Assembly (NCBI GenBank): GCA_026225475.1
Contig: JAMFSU010000120.1
Coordinates: forward strand, 1-41,499
Reading direction: 5' to 3'
Length of the DNA: 41,499 bases
DNA from: Duganella sp.
GTDB lineage: Bacteria; Pseudomonadota; Gammaproteobacteria; Burkholderiales; Burkholderiaceae_D
Shown here: positions 16,700 through 23,889 of the stretch, piece by piece
Position numbering within the stretch: position 1 is the first letter of the stretch
Layout: every line of letters starts with the position of its first letter
Notes under the pieces: model-generated
Database searches by the model: none
What the model saw: only the letters and a program-made list of their open reading frames with translations
Told to the model about the DNA's origin: nothing
Program-made: the position numbers and the translations under genes

Positions 16700-18253
16700 T
16701 TATGGCAGCATTTGCAATTTCCGCCAAATCGGGCTACCCAGTTCCACGATGGTATCGACCGACTTGCGTACTTCGACTAGCACGCTGTCATCGAGCGGTA
16801 CCTCGCGGTCATTGACGTGGATCGTCTCGTATTGCTCTTGCATGCGCTGCCATACCTGGGCCGTGATCGCCGCAATATCCTGGCTGGCTGCTGTCGGCGA
16901 CGACAGCGTGCGATACACCAGACGCTGACAGAGCGGCGCTGCCACTGCCGTGCCTAGCAACGGCGCAGCAAACATCTGGTATTTCTTGGTCTGCCACTGA
17001 TTGTCAGCAATCACATTGTTGAGGCGCCGGGCTGGCGCAACGTCTTGTCCGGCACCACTGAGAAAATAGATCTTGGCTGGGGTTGCTACCACCAGCACGG
17101 CAGCGATGCGGGCGATTTCGGCCAGGTTTTTTCCAGCCATCAGCGGCAACGACACCAGGTCCAGCAGCGTCTTCGGACCTTCTGCCAAGACATCCAGCAG
17201 CGCATCGAAAAATGCACCATCGGGCGTCAATTGCGAAAACGAAGTATCTGGTTTGAACTCGACCGTCTCGCGCCGTACCGGCAAGGCCAGGCCGATCTTG
17301 GCCAGCCACTGATCGCGCCGACCAGCGCTCATGCGACGCGCACCGCGGACATAGACATCCTCGCGGAAACAAGTGTTCTTGAGATAATCTTTCAAGGTTT
17401 CGCGCAGGATGGGATCGGCCACGCCGTCGAGCAACAGGCGTTGATCGGCGCTCAGGCTCAGCTCCGGGAACGCCCAGGCCAGCCCGGCCGAACCGACATA
17501 CTCAAGCTTGGCGCTGGCACCGGCGCGCGCCACATCGGCGTGATACAAAGGCTGCCAACCCTGGTTCATGAACTCGTGCGCGAGGTAGCCGCTGCGTTGT
17601 TCGTGCTGGGCAATCTTGAGATAGTGGCCGAGCATGCCCGCATTGCTGGTGAGATAACCGGCCTTGTTCTGCACCAGTCCATCCAGCAACAGGCGCATTT
17701 GCCGAATCTGTTCTTGCGGACCGCTTGGATACAGATCGACGTGTTCCAGAATCAGGCGCTGCAGCGGCAGGGTACTGGTCCAACCGGGCATGGCGTTATA
17801 GCTGATATGCGCAATGCCGCCCGGTTTCAGATAACGTGCAATGAAGCGCATGATGTGCGCGCGATTTTCCGCATTGACCCAGCTATAGACGCCATGCAGG
17901 GTGATGAAATCGAACTGCGGCAAATCAACGCTGCCGTCGGCCAGATCAGCAAAGCTGGCTTCCAGGAAGACCATGTTGTCCAGTTCGGCCGCTTGCGCCA
18001 GTTGCGCGCTGGCGGCAACATGCGCCGGATTGAAATCGGCAGCATAAAACCGGCCTTGCGGGTTCGCAGCCGCCAGCAGATTGCTGGTAAAGCCTTGCCC
18101 GGAACCGAGTTCGAAATAGCTGAACGGGCAATCCAGCGGCACTGGTTCGACGCCGTTGAGGATGCAGACGAAGTTCAGATGTACCGGACTTTGCTCCGGA
18201 AAGAATCCCACTTCGTAATCGATATTTGCAACGTAACCTTCGTGCCAATCCAT
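16700..18253 (-). CDS. Class I SAM-dependent methyltransferase with regulatory domain
   Basis: This 517-aa protein has an N-terminal Rossmann methyltransferase domain. Motif I is FELGSGQGFTSNLLA at about residues 46-60, with YAADFNPAHV for motif II and the later DFITLHGVYSWV segment. The C-terminal half matches the layout of the methyltransferase regulatory domain family. The substrate cannot be predicted. ATG 18253 has GGGAGTG upstream and gives the typical MDWHEGYVANIDYEVGFF start; a longer frame to 18268 is less likely. No hrp box is visible upstream. Its role beside a T3SS is unknown; it might modify a secreted protein or be a passenger gene. Confidence 0.88.
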   Translation of the reverse strand: MDWHEGYVANIDYEVGFFPEQSPVHLNFVCILNGVEPVPLDCPFSYFELGSGQGFTSNLLAAANPQGRFYAADFNPAHVAASAQLAQAAELDNMVFLEASFADLADGSVDLPQFDFITLHGVYSWVNAENRAHIMRFIARYLKPGGIAHISYNAMPGWTSTLPLQRLILEHVDLYPSGPQEQIRQMRLLLDGLVQNKAGYLTSNAGMLGHYLKIAQHEQRSGYLAHEFMNQGWQPLYHADVARAGASAKLEYVGSAGLAWAFPELSLSADQRLLLDGVADPILRETLKDYLKNTCFREDVYVRGARRMSAGRRDQWLAKIGLALPVRRETVEFKPDTSFSQLTPDGAFFDALLDVLAEGPKTLLDLVSLPLMAGKNLAEIARIAAVLVVATPAKIYFLSGAGQDVAPARRLNNVIADNQWQTKKYQMFAAPLLGTAVAAPLCQRLVYRTLSSPTAASQDIAAITAQVWQRMQEQYETIHVNDREVPLDDSVLVEVRKSVDTIVELGSPIWRKLQMLP

Positions 18254-18361
18254 ATTCACTCCCTGCAAAATTGATCGATGGCCGCCTGCCTGCCAGCATT
18301 GGCACGGGAGGTAGCGCGCAGGCGTGGGCCGACACTATCTGCCCACGCGACCGCAAACATC

Positions 18362-18502
18362 TTATTTTCTCGACATGCGTCGAATCCGATGCCAGTGAAA
18401 ACTATCGTCCAGCGCAGCTGCGCCATCCAGGTGTAAAGCGTGAGCCATGAATCCGTCGGTACCAGTCGACATCTCTTCCATTGAAAATGCATGCTTGTCC
18501 AT
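18362..18502 (-). CDS. Possible 46-aa peptide gene upstream of the methyltransferase
   Basis: This short frame encodes 46 residues beginning MDKHAFSMEEMSTG and ending FHWHRIRRMSRK. AGGA lies four bases before the ATG at 18502. It has a polar N-terminal half and a basic, His-rich end. It is in the same direction as the methyltransferase, 108 bases upstream, and downstream of two hairpins that probably end the previous transcript. No known peptide family is recognised. It may be a chance frame; its only support is the ribosome site and its position. Confidence 0.3.
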   Translation of the reverse strand: MDKHAFSMEEMSTGTDGFMAHALHLDGAAALDDSFHWHRIRRMSRK

Positions 18503-18567
18503 ACCATCCATCCTGCAAGGTGAGTTGAATTTTGCGTCGCGAACTCGATCGCGCGCACCAGCGCAAA

Positions 18568-18587
18568 CCATCCTGCGGCCAGGATGG
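18568..18587 (-). terminator. Hairpin downstream of the 175-aa gene
   Basis: CCATCCTG and CAGGATGG form a perfect 8-base-pair stem with a four-base loop. On the minus strand it follows the end of the gene at 18625. Only a short TTTG follows, so termination strength is uncertain. Confidence 0.45.
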
Positions 18588-18603
18588 CAAGCGCTTGCTA
18601 GCG

Positions 18604-18628
18604 GTAGCCGCAGTGACAATGCGGCTAC
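18604..18628 (-). terminator. Second hairpin overlapping the end of the 175-aa gene
   Basis: GTAGCCGCA and TGCGGCTAC form a perfect 9-base-pair stem with a seven-base loop spanning the stop codon region at 18625. With the hairpin at 18568 it makes a tandem pair likely to protect or end the transcript. Confidence 0.4.
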
Positions 18629-19152
18629 TGAAAACGCTGGAACTGCGCCCGCTGTCGGCACGCCATGTTGGCTGCCAGCATGGCGTTGCTGGCAAGCAAA
18701 CCAAGTAACTGCAGCGCTGGCGTGCTGATGTTGGTGACGCTGCCAGCGCTGCTGTTGGCCACCGGCAGACCGGCGACACGCGACTGATAGACGGGATCGG
18801 GACGGATCGGCCGTTCGGCGGAATGGTTGGCCGGAATCGCCGCCGACAACGGCACCTCATCCGGCGCCACGTTTCTGGCCGGTACCACATCGGAACGATC
18901 GCTGACACCTGGCAAGACATTGAGTGGTTTGCTGCGCCGCCGACTTTTTGGCAGCGTGACAGGCACACCACCGAGCGAACGGCGCTGCGGGTTGTCCATC
19001 GCCCGGCGCTGTGGCGTGGCGTCTGGTGCAGGCGGGGGCGGCGCACTGAGCGCGGCGCGTTGATCCTGCAAGGTGGCGTAGTCATTCCACAGTGCCGACA
19101 ATCCTGCCGCCCTGGAATACCCTCCCGTCACCCTTGATATTGCGGAAAACAT
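18625..19152 (-). CDS. Unknown 175-aa protein, possible T3SS substrate
   Basis: This Pro/Arg/Ser-rich 175-aa protein has no recognised domain. The middle third is disordered (PPPPAPDATPQRR, then LPKSRRRSKPLNVLPG). The last 40 residues may form a helix with moderate hydrophobicity (STPALQLLGLLASNAMLAANM). The N-terminus (MFSAISRVTGGYSRAAGLS) is Ser/Gly/Ala-rich without a Sec signal, compatible with type III export. ATG 19152 has GAGGAG eight bases upstream; a TTG at 19173 would be a poorer start. It lies 228 bases after the six-repeat gene on the same strand and may share its transcript. Confidence 0.65.
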   Translation of the reverse strand: MFSAISRVTGGYSRAAGLSALWNDYATLQDQRAALSAPPPPAPDATPQRRAMDNPQRRSLGGVPVTLPKSRRRSKPLNVLPGVSDRSDVVPARNVAPDEVPLSAAIPANHSAERPIRPDPVYQSRVAGLPVANSSAGSVTNISTPALQLLGLLASNAMLAANMACRQRAQFQRFQ

Positions 19153-19239
19153 GATAAAAACTCCTCTTTTCAATTGCCCCGCGTGCTACCAATCGATCAT
19201 TTGAGACCGACACGGTTGCCTGCGGATTCTTATCACCAC

Positions 19240-19273
19240 AGGTGCCGCGGCATTGCTGCCATTGCCGGCACCT
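19240..19273 (-). terminator. Hairpin after the six-repeat gene
   Basis: AGGTGCCG and CGGCACCT form an 8-base-pair stem around an 18-base loop that can itself fold a small GGCA/TGCC stem. It lies about 110 bases downstream of the six-repeat gene. No T-run follows, so it may stabilise RNA rather than terminate transcription. Confidence 0.35.
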
Positions 19274-19379
19274 GGGTCTACTGCATTCAATACAACTGTG
19301 TTCAAACTGGGCCAGCCAGGTCAACCGTGCAACACGGATAAACTGGCTGGCACGCTGTCATTGCGATAAACCAATCACG

Positions 19380-22022
19380 TTATGCCGGGATAAGACCTTT
19401 CGTGCGTGCCTGATCGGCATCCCCGGCACTCAATTCACCATCGTGCTTGCCGTTGGTGGCCGATTCCACCTGCTTGAACAGGGCGCCACCATCGGCCATA
19501 TAGGTCTTGGCAGCGTTCTGCACCTGCGGCGACACTTCGACGCTCTTGCCATCCTTGTTGGTGTAATAGCCGGTGTCGGCGATCTGTTTCATCTGCGACG
19601 CACTCAACAAACCGATGTCGTTGTTCTTCTGGAAGTTCTGCATGGTGTCGACCGCGCTTGCTGGCGACGGCAACGACGATGCGCCCTGTCCACCGTTCGG
19701 ATAGCCGCCCGGCACGCCGCCGGGATAACCACCCTGACCACCTGGCTGCGACGAGAACGGTGGCGGGTTGCCACCGTATTGACCACTGTGGTCCACCACC
19801 GGCGCACCACCGGTGCCGGTGTCGATGATGCCTTTCTTGCGTGCTTCGTCCGGATCACCCATGCCCAGTTGGCCGTCATTCTTACCATCGGTGGCGGCCT
19901 CGACCTGCTTGAACAAAGCACCGTCGTTGGCCATATAGGCTTGCGCAGCCTTTTGCACATTCGGCGTTGCCAGCACACTCTTGCCGTCGCTATTGGTGTA
20001 GTAACCGGTGTCGGCGATCTGCTTCATTTGGTCGGCACTGATCAGACCGATGTTGTTGGCCTTCTGGAAGTCCTGCATGGTGGTGGCCGCACTGGAAGCC
20101 GATGGCAATGACGATGCGCCCTGCCCGCCACTGGAACCACTGGTAGGGAAACCGCCAGGGAAGTTGCCCGGGAAATTGCCGGACCCGCCATTTTGCGTGC
20201 CACCGTTCTGGTTGCCGCCATTCGGACCATATTCACCATTGAAGTCGACCACCGGTGCACCGCCTGTACCGGTGGCGATGATGCCCTTCTTGCGCGCCTC
20301 GTCCGGATCACCCATGCCGAGCTGGCCATCATGCTGACCATCGGTGGCGGCCTCGACCTGCTTGAACAAGGCACCGTTGTTGGCCATATAGGCTTGCGCG
20401 GCTTGTTGCACATCCGGCGACACCTGCACGCTCTTGCCGTTGTTGTCGGTGTAATAGCCGGTGTCGGCGATCTGCTTCATCTGCGACGCACTCATCAGAC
20501 CGATATTGTTGTCCTTCTGGAAGTTCTGCATGGTGGTCGCCGCGCTGGCCGCCGATGGCAACGGCGTAGCGTTCTGCCCACCATTGGAGTAGCTGCCAGG
20601 GAAGTTGCTCTGATAGTCATCACCGCCAGTTTCACTGCCGCCGTAGCCGCTATCCTGATCGTCGTCAGTCTGCGAGCTGCCATAGTTACCGCTTTGATCG
20701 ACCACCGGCGCGCCGCCGGTGCCATAGGAAATAATGCCCTTCTTGCGTGCCTCGTCCGGATCGCCCATACCGAGCTGACCATCGTGCTGGCCATCGGTGG
20801 CGGCTTCGACCTTCTTGAACATGGCCCCGTCGTTGGCCATATAAGACTGTGCTGCCTTTTGTACGTCGGGCGACACCTGCACGCTCTTGCCATCGTTGTT
20901 GGTGTAATAGCCGGTGTCGGCGATCTGCTTCATCTGCGCCGCACTCATCAGGCCGATGTTGTTGTCCTTCTGGAAGTTCTGCATAGTGGTGGCGGCACTG
21001 GCTTCCGACGGCAAGGTCGATCCACCCTGGAATGCGCCTGGCTGATAGCTCGGCGGCATATACGATGGGTTGTAGTTGGATCCGCCGTTGCCACCATTGT
21101 TGCCATAGGATTGCGGCGCAATGGTACCGTCGCTGACTGCTTCATTGAAATCGCCCTGGCCCAACTGACCGTCGTGCTTGCCATCGGTCGCCGATTCCAT
21201 TTTCTTGAACAGCTCGGCATTGTTTTCCATAAAGGTCTGTGCCGCTGCCTGCACTTTCGGCGAGACTTCCTGGGTCTTGCCGTCCTTGTCGGTGAAATAG
21301 CCGGTCTCGGCGATCTGATGCATCTGACCGATATTCAACAGACCGATATTATTGTCTTGCTGGAATTGGTTCATGGTCTTGGCGGCGCCATATTCGGAGG
21401 GGCGATTGGTCGAGACCTGCCCATTCATGACGGCCGACATGAAGCCACCCTTTTCCAGCCCATACACTTGCGGACGGGCACTGGTGGTCGGATCATTCGG
21501 ATTCGAAGAAATGGTACCGTCGGCGACTGCGCGATCGTAATCGCCCTGGCCCAACTGGCCGTCATGCTTGCCGTCGGTGGCCGATTCCATCTTCTTGAAC
21601 AAGGCACCATTGTTGGCCATGAAGGCTTGTGCCGACTGTTGCACATCGGGCGAGACCTCGACGCTCTTGCCGCTCTTGTCGGTGTAATAGCCGGACTCAG
21701 CCATCTGCTGCATCTGATTGACAGAGAGCAGACCAATGTTGTTATCTTTTTGGAACTGGTTGATGGTTTTGGCTGCGCTGGCATCGGATGGCAAGGCACC
21801 TTCGCTGCCTACGCCCATCATGTTGCGCAAATAATTCTTGATGCTGTCGGGAACCGGCAGATTGTTGATCCATGACGCCACCTGATCCGGTGGCATGTTG
21901 CTGCCACCTTGAATATCCTGCGAGCCGCATTCATTGCCCGAACGCGGCATGTGCGAGAAGCCCGGAGGAATCCCTCCGTCGTAATAATTGTTGGTGTTGA
22001 TATTGATCACTGTAGCCGACAT
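19380..22022 (-). CDS. Six-repeat EF-hand-like protein, probable T3SS-secreted (880 aa)
   Basis: This 880-aa acidic protein is built from six repeats of about 93 residues, at roughly 81-173, 211-303, 341-433, 492-583, 642-733 and 788-879. Each repeat has a helix with FQKDNNIGL, a GYYT loop with DGKS, SPDVQKAAQ, then an EF-hand-like loop DGxxDGQLGxGD (D150 to D161 in repeat 1). Linkers are Gly/Asn/Pro-rich and vary in length. There is one Cys (residue 32) and no signal peptide or membrane helix. The Gly-rich, near-Cys-free make-up resembles harpins; HrpF/NopX-type proteins also carry repeats. ATG 22022 has CGGAG upstream. Calcium binding is inferred, not shown. Confidence 0.82.
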   Translation of the reverse strand: MSATVININTNNYYDGGIPPGFSHMPRSGNECGSQDIQGGSNMPPDQVASWINNLPVPDSIKNYLRNMMGVGSEGALPSDASAAKTINQFQKDNNIGLLSVNQMQQMAESGYYTDKSGKSVEVSPDVQQSAQAFMANNGALFKKMESATDGKHDGQLGQGDYDRAVADGTISSNPNDPTTSARPQVYGLEKGGFMSAVMNGQVSTNRPSEYGAAKTMNQFQQDNNIGLLNIGQMHQIAETGYFTDKDGKTQEVSPKVQAAAQTFMENNAELFKKMESATDGKHDGQLGQGDFNEAVSDGTIAPQSYGNNGGNGGSNYNPSYMPPSYQPGAFQGGSTLPSEASAATTMQNFQKDNNIGLMSAAQMKQIADTGYYTNNDGKSVQVSPDVQKAAQSYMANDGAMFKKVEAATDGQHDGQLGMGDPDEARKKGIISYGTGGAPVVDQSGNYGSSQTDDDQDSGYGGSETGGDDYQSNFPGSYSNGGQNATPLPSAASAATTMQNFQKDNNIGLMSASQMKQIADTGYYTDNNGKSVQVSPDVQQAAQAYMANNGALFKQVEAATDGQHDGQLGMGDPDEARKKGIIATGTGGAPVVDFNGEYGPNGGNQNGGTQNGGSGNFPGNFPGGFPTSGSSGGQGASSLPSASSAATTMQDFQKANNIGLISADQMKQIADTGYYTNSDGKSVLATPNVQKAAQAYMANDGALFKQVEAATDGKNDGQLGMGDPDEARKKGIIDTGTGGAPVVDHSGQYGGNPPPFSSQPGGQGGYPGGVPGGYPNGGQGASSLPSPASAVDTMQNFQKNNDIGLLSASQMKQIADTGYYTNKDGKSVEVSPQVQNAAKTYMADGGALFKQVESATNGKHDGELSAGDADQARTKGLIPA
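19383..21782 (-). repeat. Six tandem coding repeats with variable linkers
   Basis: Six units of about 280 bases lie at approximately 19383-19661, 19821-20099, 20271-20549, 20724-21002, 21114-21392 and 21504-21782. Units 3-5 are closest to one another, including the identical GMGDPDEARKKGII segment, while units 1 and 2 form a second pair sharing KKMESATDGKHDGQLGQGD. This suggests growth from two ancestral types by later duplication. The DNA similarity makes recombinational change in copy number possible. Confidence 0.85.
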
Positions 22023-22153
22023 ACTGTTCTCCGAAATAGGGGTGGGTATTCAAACGACTCCGACACGTCGCGTTCTCCGGCAAGGGAAACGGACCTGGCC
22101 GGGACGATCCACTACCCGACAACAACAACGACAGGTCCTCACGGACTACCTGT

Positions 22154-22181
22154 TAAGTGTTAAGAAAAAAATGATAGTTCC
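22154..22181 (-). promoter_or_regulatory. hrp-box-like promoter for the six-repeat gene
   Basis: On the minus strand the sequence is GGAACT, 15 bases including a T7 run, ACACTTA. It departs from the GGAACY-N15/16-CCACNNA consensus at one base of the -10 part. It lies about 130 bases upstream of ATG 22022 and after the end of the 54-aa gene, so it could give the repeat gene its own promoter. Confidence 0.55.
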
Positions 22182-22245
22182 AGCAAAAACCGCACTTGCA
22201 AACAGTGCCGGATGCAGCAGACGTAAAGCGCCGCAAAGCCAAGCG

Positions 22246-22410
22246 TCACAACGCCGCTTGCGCACCGTCTTCGGCGGTCTTCATCATTTTGGCAAACAGG
22301 AGAACGTTGGCCAGCTCACCCTGGGCCTTGGAGACAGCCTGGGTGTCTGCAACACCTTGACTGGTGGCGCTGGTGATGGCCGCGCTGGATTTGGAAGAAC
22401 TGGTTGCCAT
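22246..22410 (-). CDS. Tiny T3SS-associated protein (54 aa), candidate structural subunit
   Basis: This 54-aa protein starts MATSSSKSSAAITSAT, a Ser/Thr/Ala-rich export-type N-terminus. A predicted amphipathic helix (AQGELANVLLFAKMMKTAEDGAQ) follows to the end. It has no Cys. GAGG precedes ATG 22410 by about eight bases; the frame open to 22470 is less likely. It is the third of three tiny genes downstream of a perfect hrp box. Small exported helical proteins of this kind fit needle, Hrp pilus or inner-rod subunits, but it is shorter than known SctF or SctI and no family match is evident. Confidence 0.65.
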   Translation of the reverse strand: MATSSSKSSAAITSATSQGVADTQAVSKAQGELANVLLFAKMMKTAEDGAQAAL

Positions 22411-22432
22411 GGCAAACCTCGCAAGTATTCCC

Positions 22433-22459
22433 GGCAGCCGACCGTCACGTCGCTGCCGT
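22433..22459 (-). other. Hairpin between two tiny genes
   Basis: CGGCAG/CTGCCG pair at the outside and CGAC/GTCG inside, with one bulged base and a six-base loop. It lies between the 68-aa and 54-aa genes. No T-run follows on the minus strand, so a role in RNA processing or stability is more likely than termination. Confidence 0.4.
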
Positions 22460-22472
22460 TCGGCAGGCAACC

Positions 22473-22481
22473 GGGGGGGGG
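22473..22481. repeat. G9 homopolymer tract in intergenic RNA leader
   Basis: Nine consecutive G residues on the plus strand (C9 in the transcript) lie about 60 bases upstream of the 54-aa gene. Tracts of this length are prone to slipped-strand length change. It is not inside a reading frame, so any effect would be on transcript folding or stability. It could also be a base-calling error. Confidence 0.6.
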
Positions 22482-22562
22482 TTGGTAGTGATGGGCAACG
22501 CCGGCAGTCGGTAGCGCCACAGCCGTCGTTGCAGGCAAATCAGGAGGCGTCGATACGCCAGC

Positions 22563-22769
22563 TTATTGCTGGTCGTTGACGTTCTTTGCCATCGTATTGA
22601 AGATCTTCAGTTTCGCCAGCGAGGAAGCCTGTTGCGCTACCCACATCTGGAATTCCACACCTTGTGCCGCACCCGCTTGTGCGGCTGCCACGGTAGCACT
22701 GCCGCCATCGCGCTGGGTCGGATTATCGGTCGGCGTATTGAGGCCGAGCTGGCTTTGAAAAGTAGACAT
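22563..22769 (-). CDS. Tiny T3SS-associated protein (68 aa), needle-like candidate
   Basis: This 68-aa protein begins MSTFQSQLGLNTPTDNP and has a C-terminal helix ending LAKLKIFNTMAKNVNDQQ. That layout, a polar N-terminus and a C-terminal helix with a short polar end, recalls SctF needle proteins such as PrgI (ends NTVKVFKDIDAAIIQNF). There is no Cys. Two ATG codons are adjacent (22772 and 22769); AAAGGA is best placed for 22769. It is the second gene of the tiny-gene operon. It is shorter than typical needles (about 80 aa), so needle identity is a hypothesis. Confidence 0.7.
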   Translation of the reverse strand: MSTFQSQLGLNTPTDNPTQRDGGSATVAAAQAGAAQGVEFQMWVAQQASSLAKLKIFNTMAKNVNDQQ

Positions 22770-22829
22770 CATGTTCCTTTCGAACCTGCGGCAATCGCCC
22801 AACCGGCGACGTGACAACACAGGAAAGCT

Positions 22830-22863
22830 GGCATAGATATGCCAGAGCGCGCATATCTATGCC
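22830..22863 (-). other. Perfect 13-bp inverted repeat between tiny genes
   Basis: The arms at 22830-22842 and 22851-22863 pair perfectly over 13 bases (GGCATAGATATGC and its complement) with an eight-base loop. It lies directly after the 51-aa gene on the minus strand. The following minus-strand bases (AGCTTTCCTGTGTTG) are only weakly T-rich. This is probably an RNA stabiliser or partial terminator that raises the amount of the first cistron. Confidence 0.65.
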
Positions 22864-22888
22864 GTTCATCAAGCACTGCAATACAAAC

Positions 22889-23044
22889 TTAAAACAGATC
22901 CTTGTTACCGTCGTTCACATCCTTCTTGATCTTTGCCGCAGTTTGCGCTGCTGCCAAGATGTCTTGATCGGTCGAGGCGACTGCAATGTCACCTACACCA
23001 CTCAATGTTGACGCTGTTGTGGCTGCGCTTGTAATAGCACCCAT
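22889..23044 (-). CDS. Tiny T3SS-associated protein (51 aa), first gene after perfect hrp box
   Basis: This 51-aa protein begins MGAITSAATTASTLSGVG, an Ala/Ser/Thr-rich start typical of exported subunits, and ends in a charged helix (ILAAAQTAAKIKKDVNDGNKDLF). It has no Cys. ATG 23044 has a strong GGAGG five bases upstream; the open frame reaching 23329 lacks any such site. It is the first cistron after a perfect hrp box and is followed by a strong hairpin, the layout expected of a highly expressed pilin or needle gene such as hrpA. An inner-rod or pilus role is inferred only. Confidence 0.7.
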   Translation of the reverse strand: MGAITSAATTASTLSGVGDIAVASTDQDILAAAQTAAKIKKDVNDGNKDLF

Positions 23045-23112
23045 AGTTACCTCCATCAAAGTTAAGAAAGAAATACCGTTCAGATCGACAGATTGATGTG
23101 AAACAGTCTCCA

Positions 23113-23140
23113 TAGGTGGAACAACGAATCGCTGAGTTCC
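23113..23140 (-). promoter_or_regulatory. Perfect hrp box upstream of the tiny-gene operon
   Basis: On the minus strand the sequence is GGAACT, 15 bases, CCACCTA, matching the hrp box at every conserved position with T at the last base of the -35 part, a common variant. It lies about 70 bases upstream of ATG 23044 and should drive the 51-, 68- and 54-aa genes. Confidence 0.85.
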
Positions 23141-23291
23141 ACCAGCAGCCGAACAATTTTCTGTGCCGTCGGCAGTGTCTGTGACATTGCCGGCCGGCGC
23201 AACTGCAAGGCCTGCTCCATAGGTAGCGCCAACCGGAAAATAGTTCGCTGAAAACAGTGCTGAAAGCCGCGTCCTGCATGTTGCAAAGACT

Positions 23292-23320
23292 GGAACTCTT
23301 GCCGCTGCAGGGGTGACACA
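23292..23320 (+). promoter_or_regulatory. Weak hrp-box-like promoter for the harpin-like gene
   Basis: GGAACT, 16 bases, TGACACA lies about 48 bases before the ATG at 23368. The -35 part is perfect; the -10 part keeps the AC and final A of CCACNNA but differs at the first two bases. A similar TGAC variant occurs at 24579-24607, which supports it slightly. Confidence 0.4.
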
Positions 23321-23367
23321 TCCTCGCATTACTGATGTTCGATCAACCCCTCTCTTAAGGAATCACC

Positions 23368-23775
23368 ATGAGCGTTAGCATTAACATTTCCGGAGCTTCA
23401 ACCTCGGCCATCCCCAGCTCGGGAGAAATGAACTCGTTCAGTCAAGGTTTGAAAAGCCAGTCGACCGATAACCTGCTTACCCAACGGATGAGCAACTCGA
23501 CACCCGACTGGCAAAAAGACGCCATTGACAAGGAACTGCAGAACCGCGCAAATGCAAACCAAGGCACAGACGGCACCAGCGGCAGCGACGACTCATCCGG
23601 TGATAGCAGCAGCGACATCGCACAGTTGATGAAGAAACTGCAGGACGGCACCATCTCGCAGGAAGAAATGCAGAAGCTGGCAAAATTGCTGGGAGTTGAT
23701 CCATCACAACTGGAGGCAATGAAAGGCCAGGGCAGCACTGACACTTCAGGCAGCAGCGATATCTCTGGTGGTTAA
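23368..23775 (+). CDS. Harpin-like Ser/Gly-rich secreted protein (135 aa)
   Basis: This 135-aa acidic protein lacks Cys and is rich in Ser, Gly, Asp and Gln, as harpins are. A long disordered Ser/Asp/Gly stretch (about residues 66-88) separates an N-terminal Ser/Asn-rich part from a helical segment (IAQLMKKLQDGTISQEEMQKLAKLLGV). It has no signal peptide. AAGGA lies seven bases before ATG 23368, and a strong terminator follows the stop. It is transcribed away from the tiny-gene operon. It could be a harpin, a translocation helper or an effector. Confidence 0.72.
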   Translation: MSVSINISGASTSAIPSSGEMNSFSQGLKSQSTDNLLTQRMSNSTPDWQKDAIDKELQNRANANQGTDGTSGSDDSSGDSSSDIAQLMKKLQDGTISQEEMQKLAKLLGVDPSQLEAMKGQGSTDTSGSSDISGG

Positions 23776-23783
23776 TCGGTAAC

Positions 23784-23812
23784 AGCGGTCCGGCTGACGC
23801 AGCCGGACCGCT
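23784..23812 (+). terminator. Strong terminator after the harpin-like gene
   Basis: A perfect 12-base-pair stem (AGCGGTCCGGCT / AGCCGGACCGCT) surrounds a five-base loop, and CTTTGC follows on the plus strand. It lies nine bases after the stop codon and faces the convergent chaperone gene, so it may serve both directions. Confidence 0.75.
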
Positions 23813-23889
23813 TTGCACAACGGGTTCAACCAGCGCACGGCCATTTTTCTGGCCTATCTGATTTGCGGATTCCGGTACGCCCTGCCAGC

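Noticed and set aside
17045..18274. 409-codon plus-strand frame opposite the methyltransferase
   Set aside because: The minus strand encodes clear methyltransferase motifs; the plus frame has no family features.
19383..21782. Regularly spaced repeats as a CRISPR array
   Set aside because: The repeat units are about 280 bases, translate in one frame as homologous protein repeats and show codon-level divergence.
20193..21875. Long plus-strand open frame (560 codons) opposite the six-repeat gene
   Set aside because: It mirrors the codon-biased repeats on the other strand, has repeats of unlikely composition (Val/Gly/Leu/His), and no ribosome site. The minus-strand frame has the promoter, ribosome site and sensible protein.
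19380..22022. Six-repeat protein as the hydrophobic translocator
   Set aside because: No transmembrane segment is present anywhere in the 880 residues; translocators insert into host membranes.
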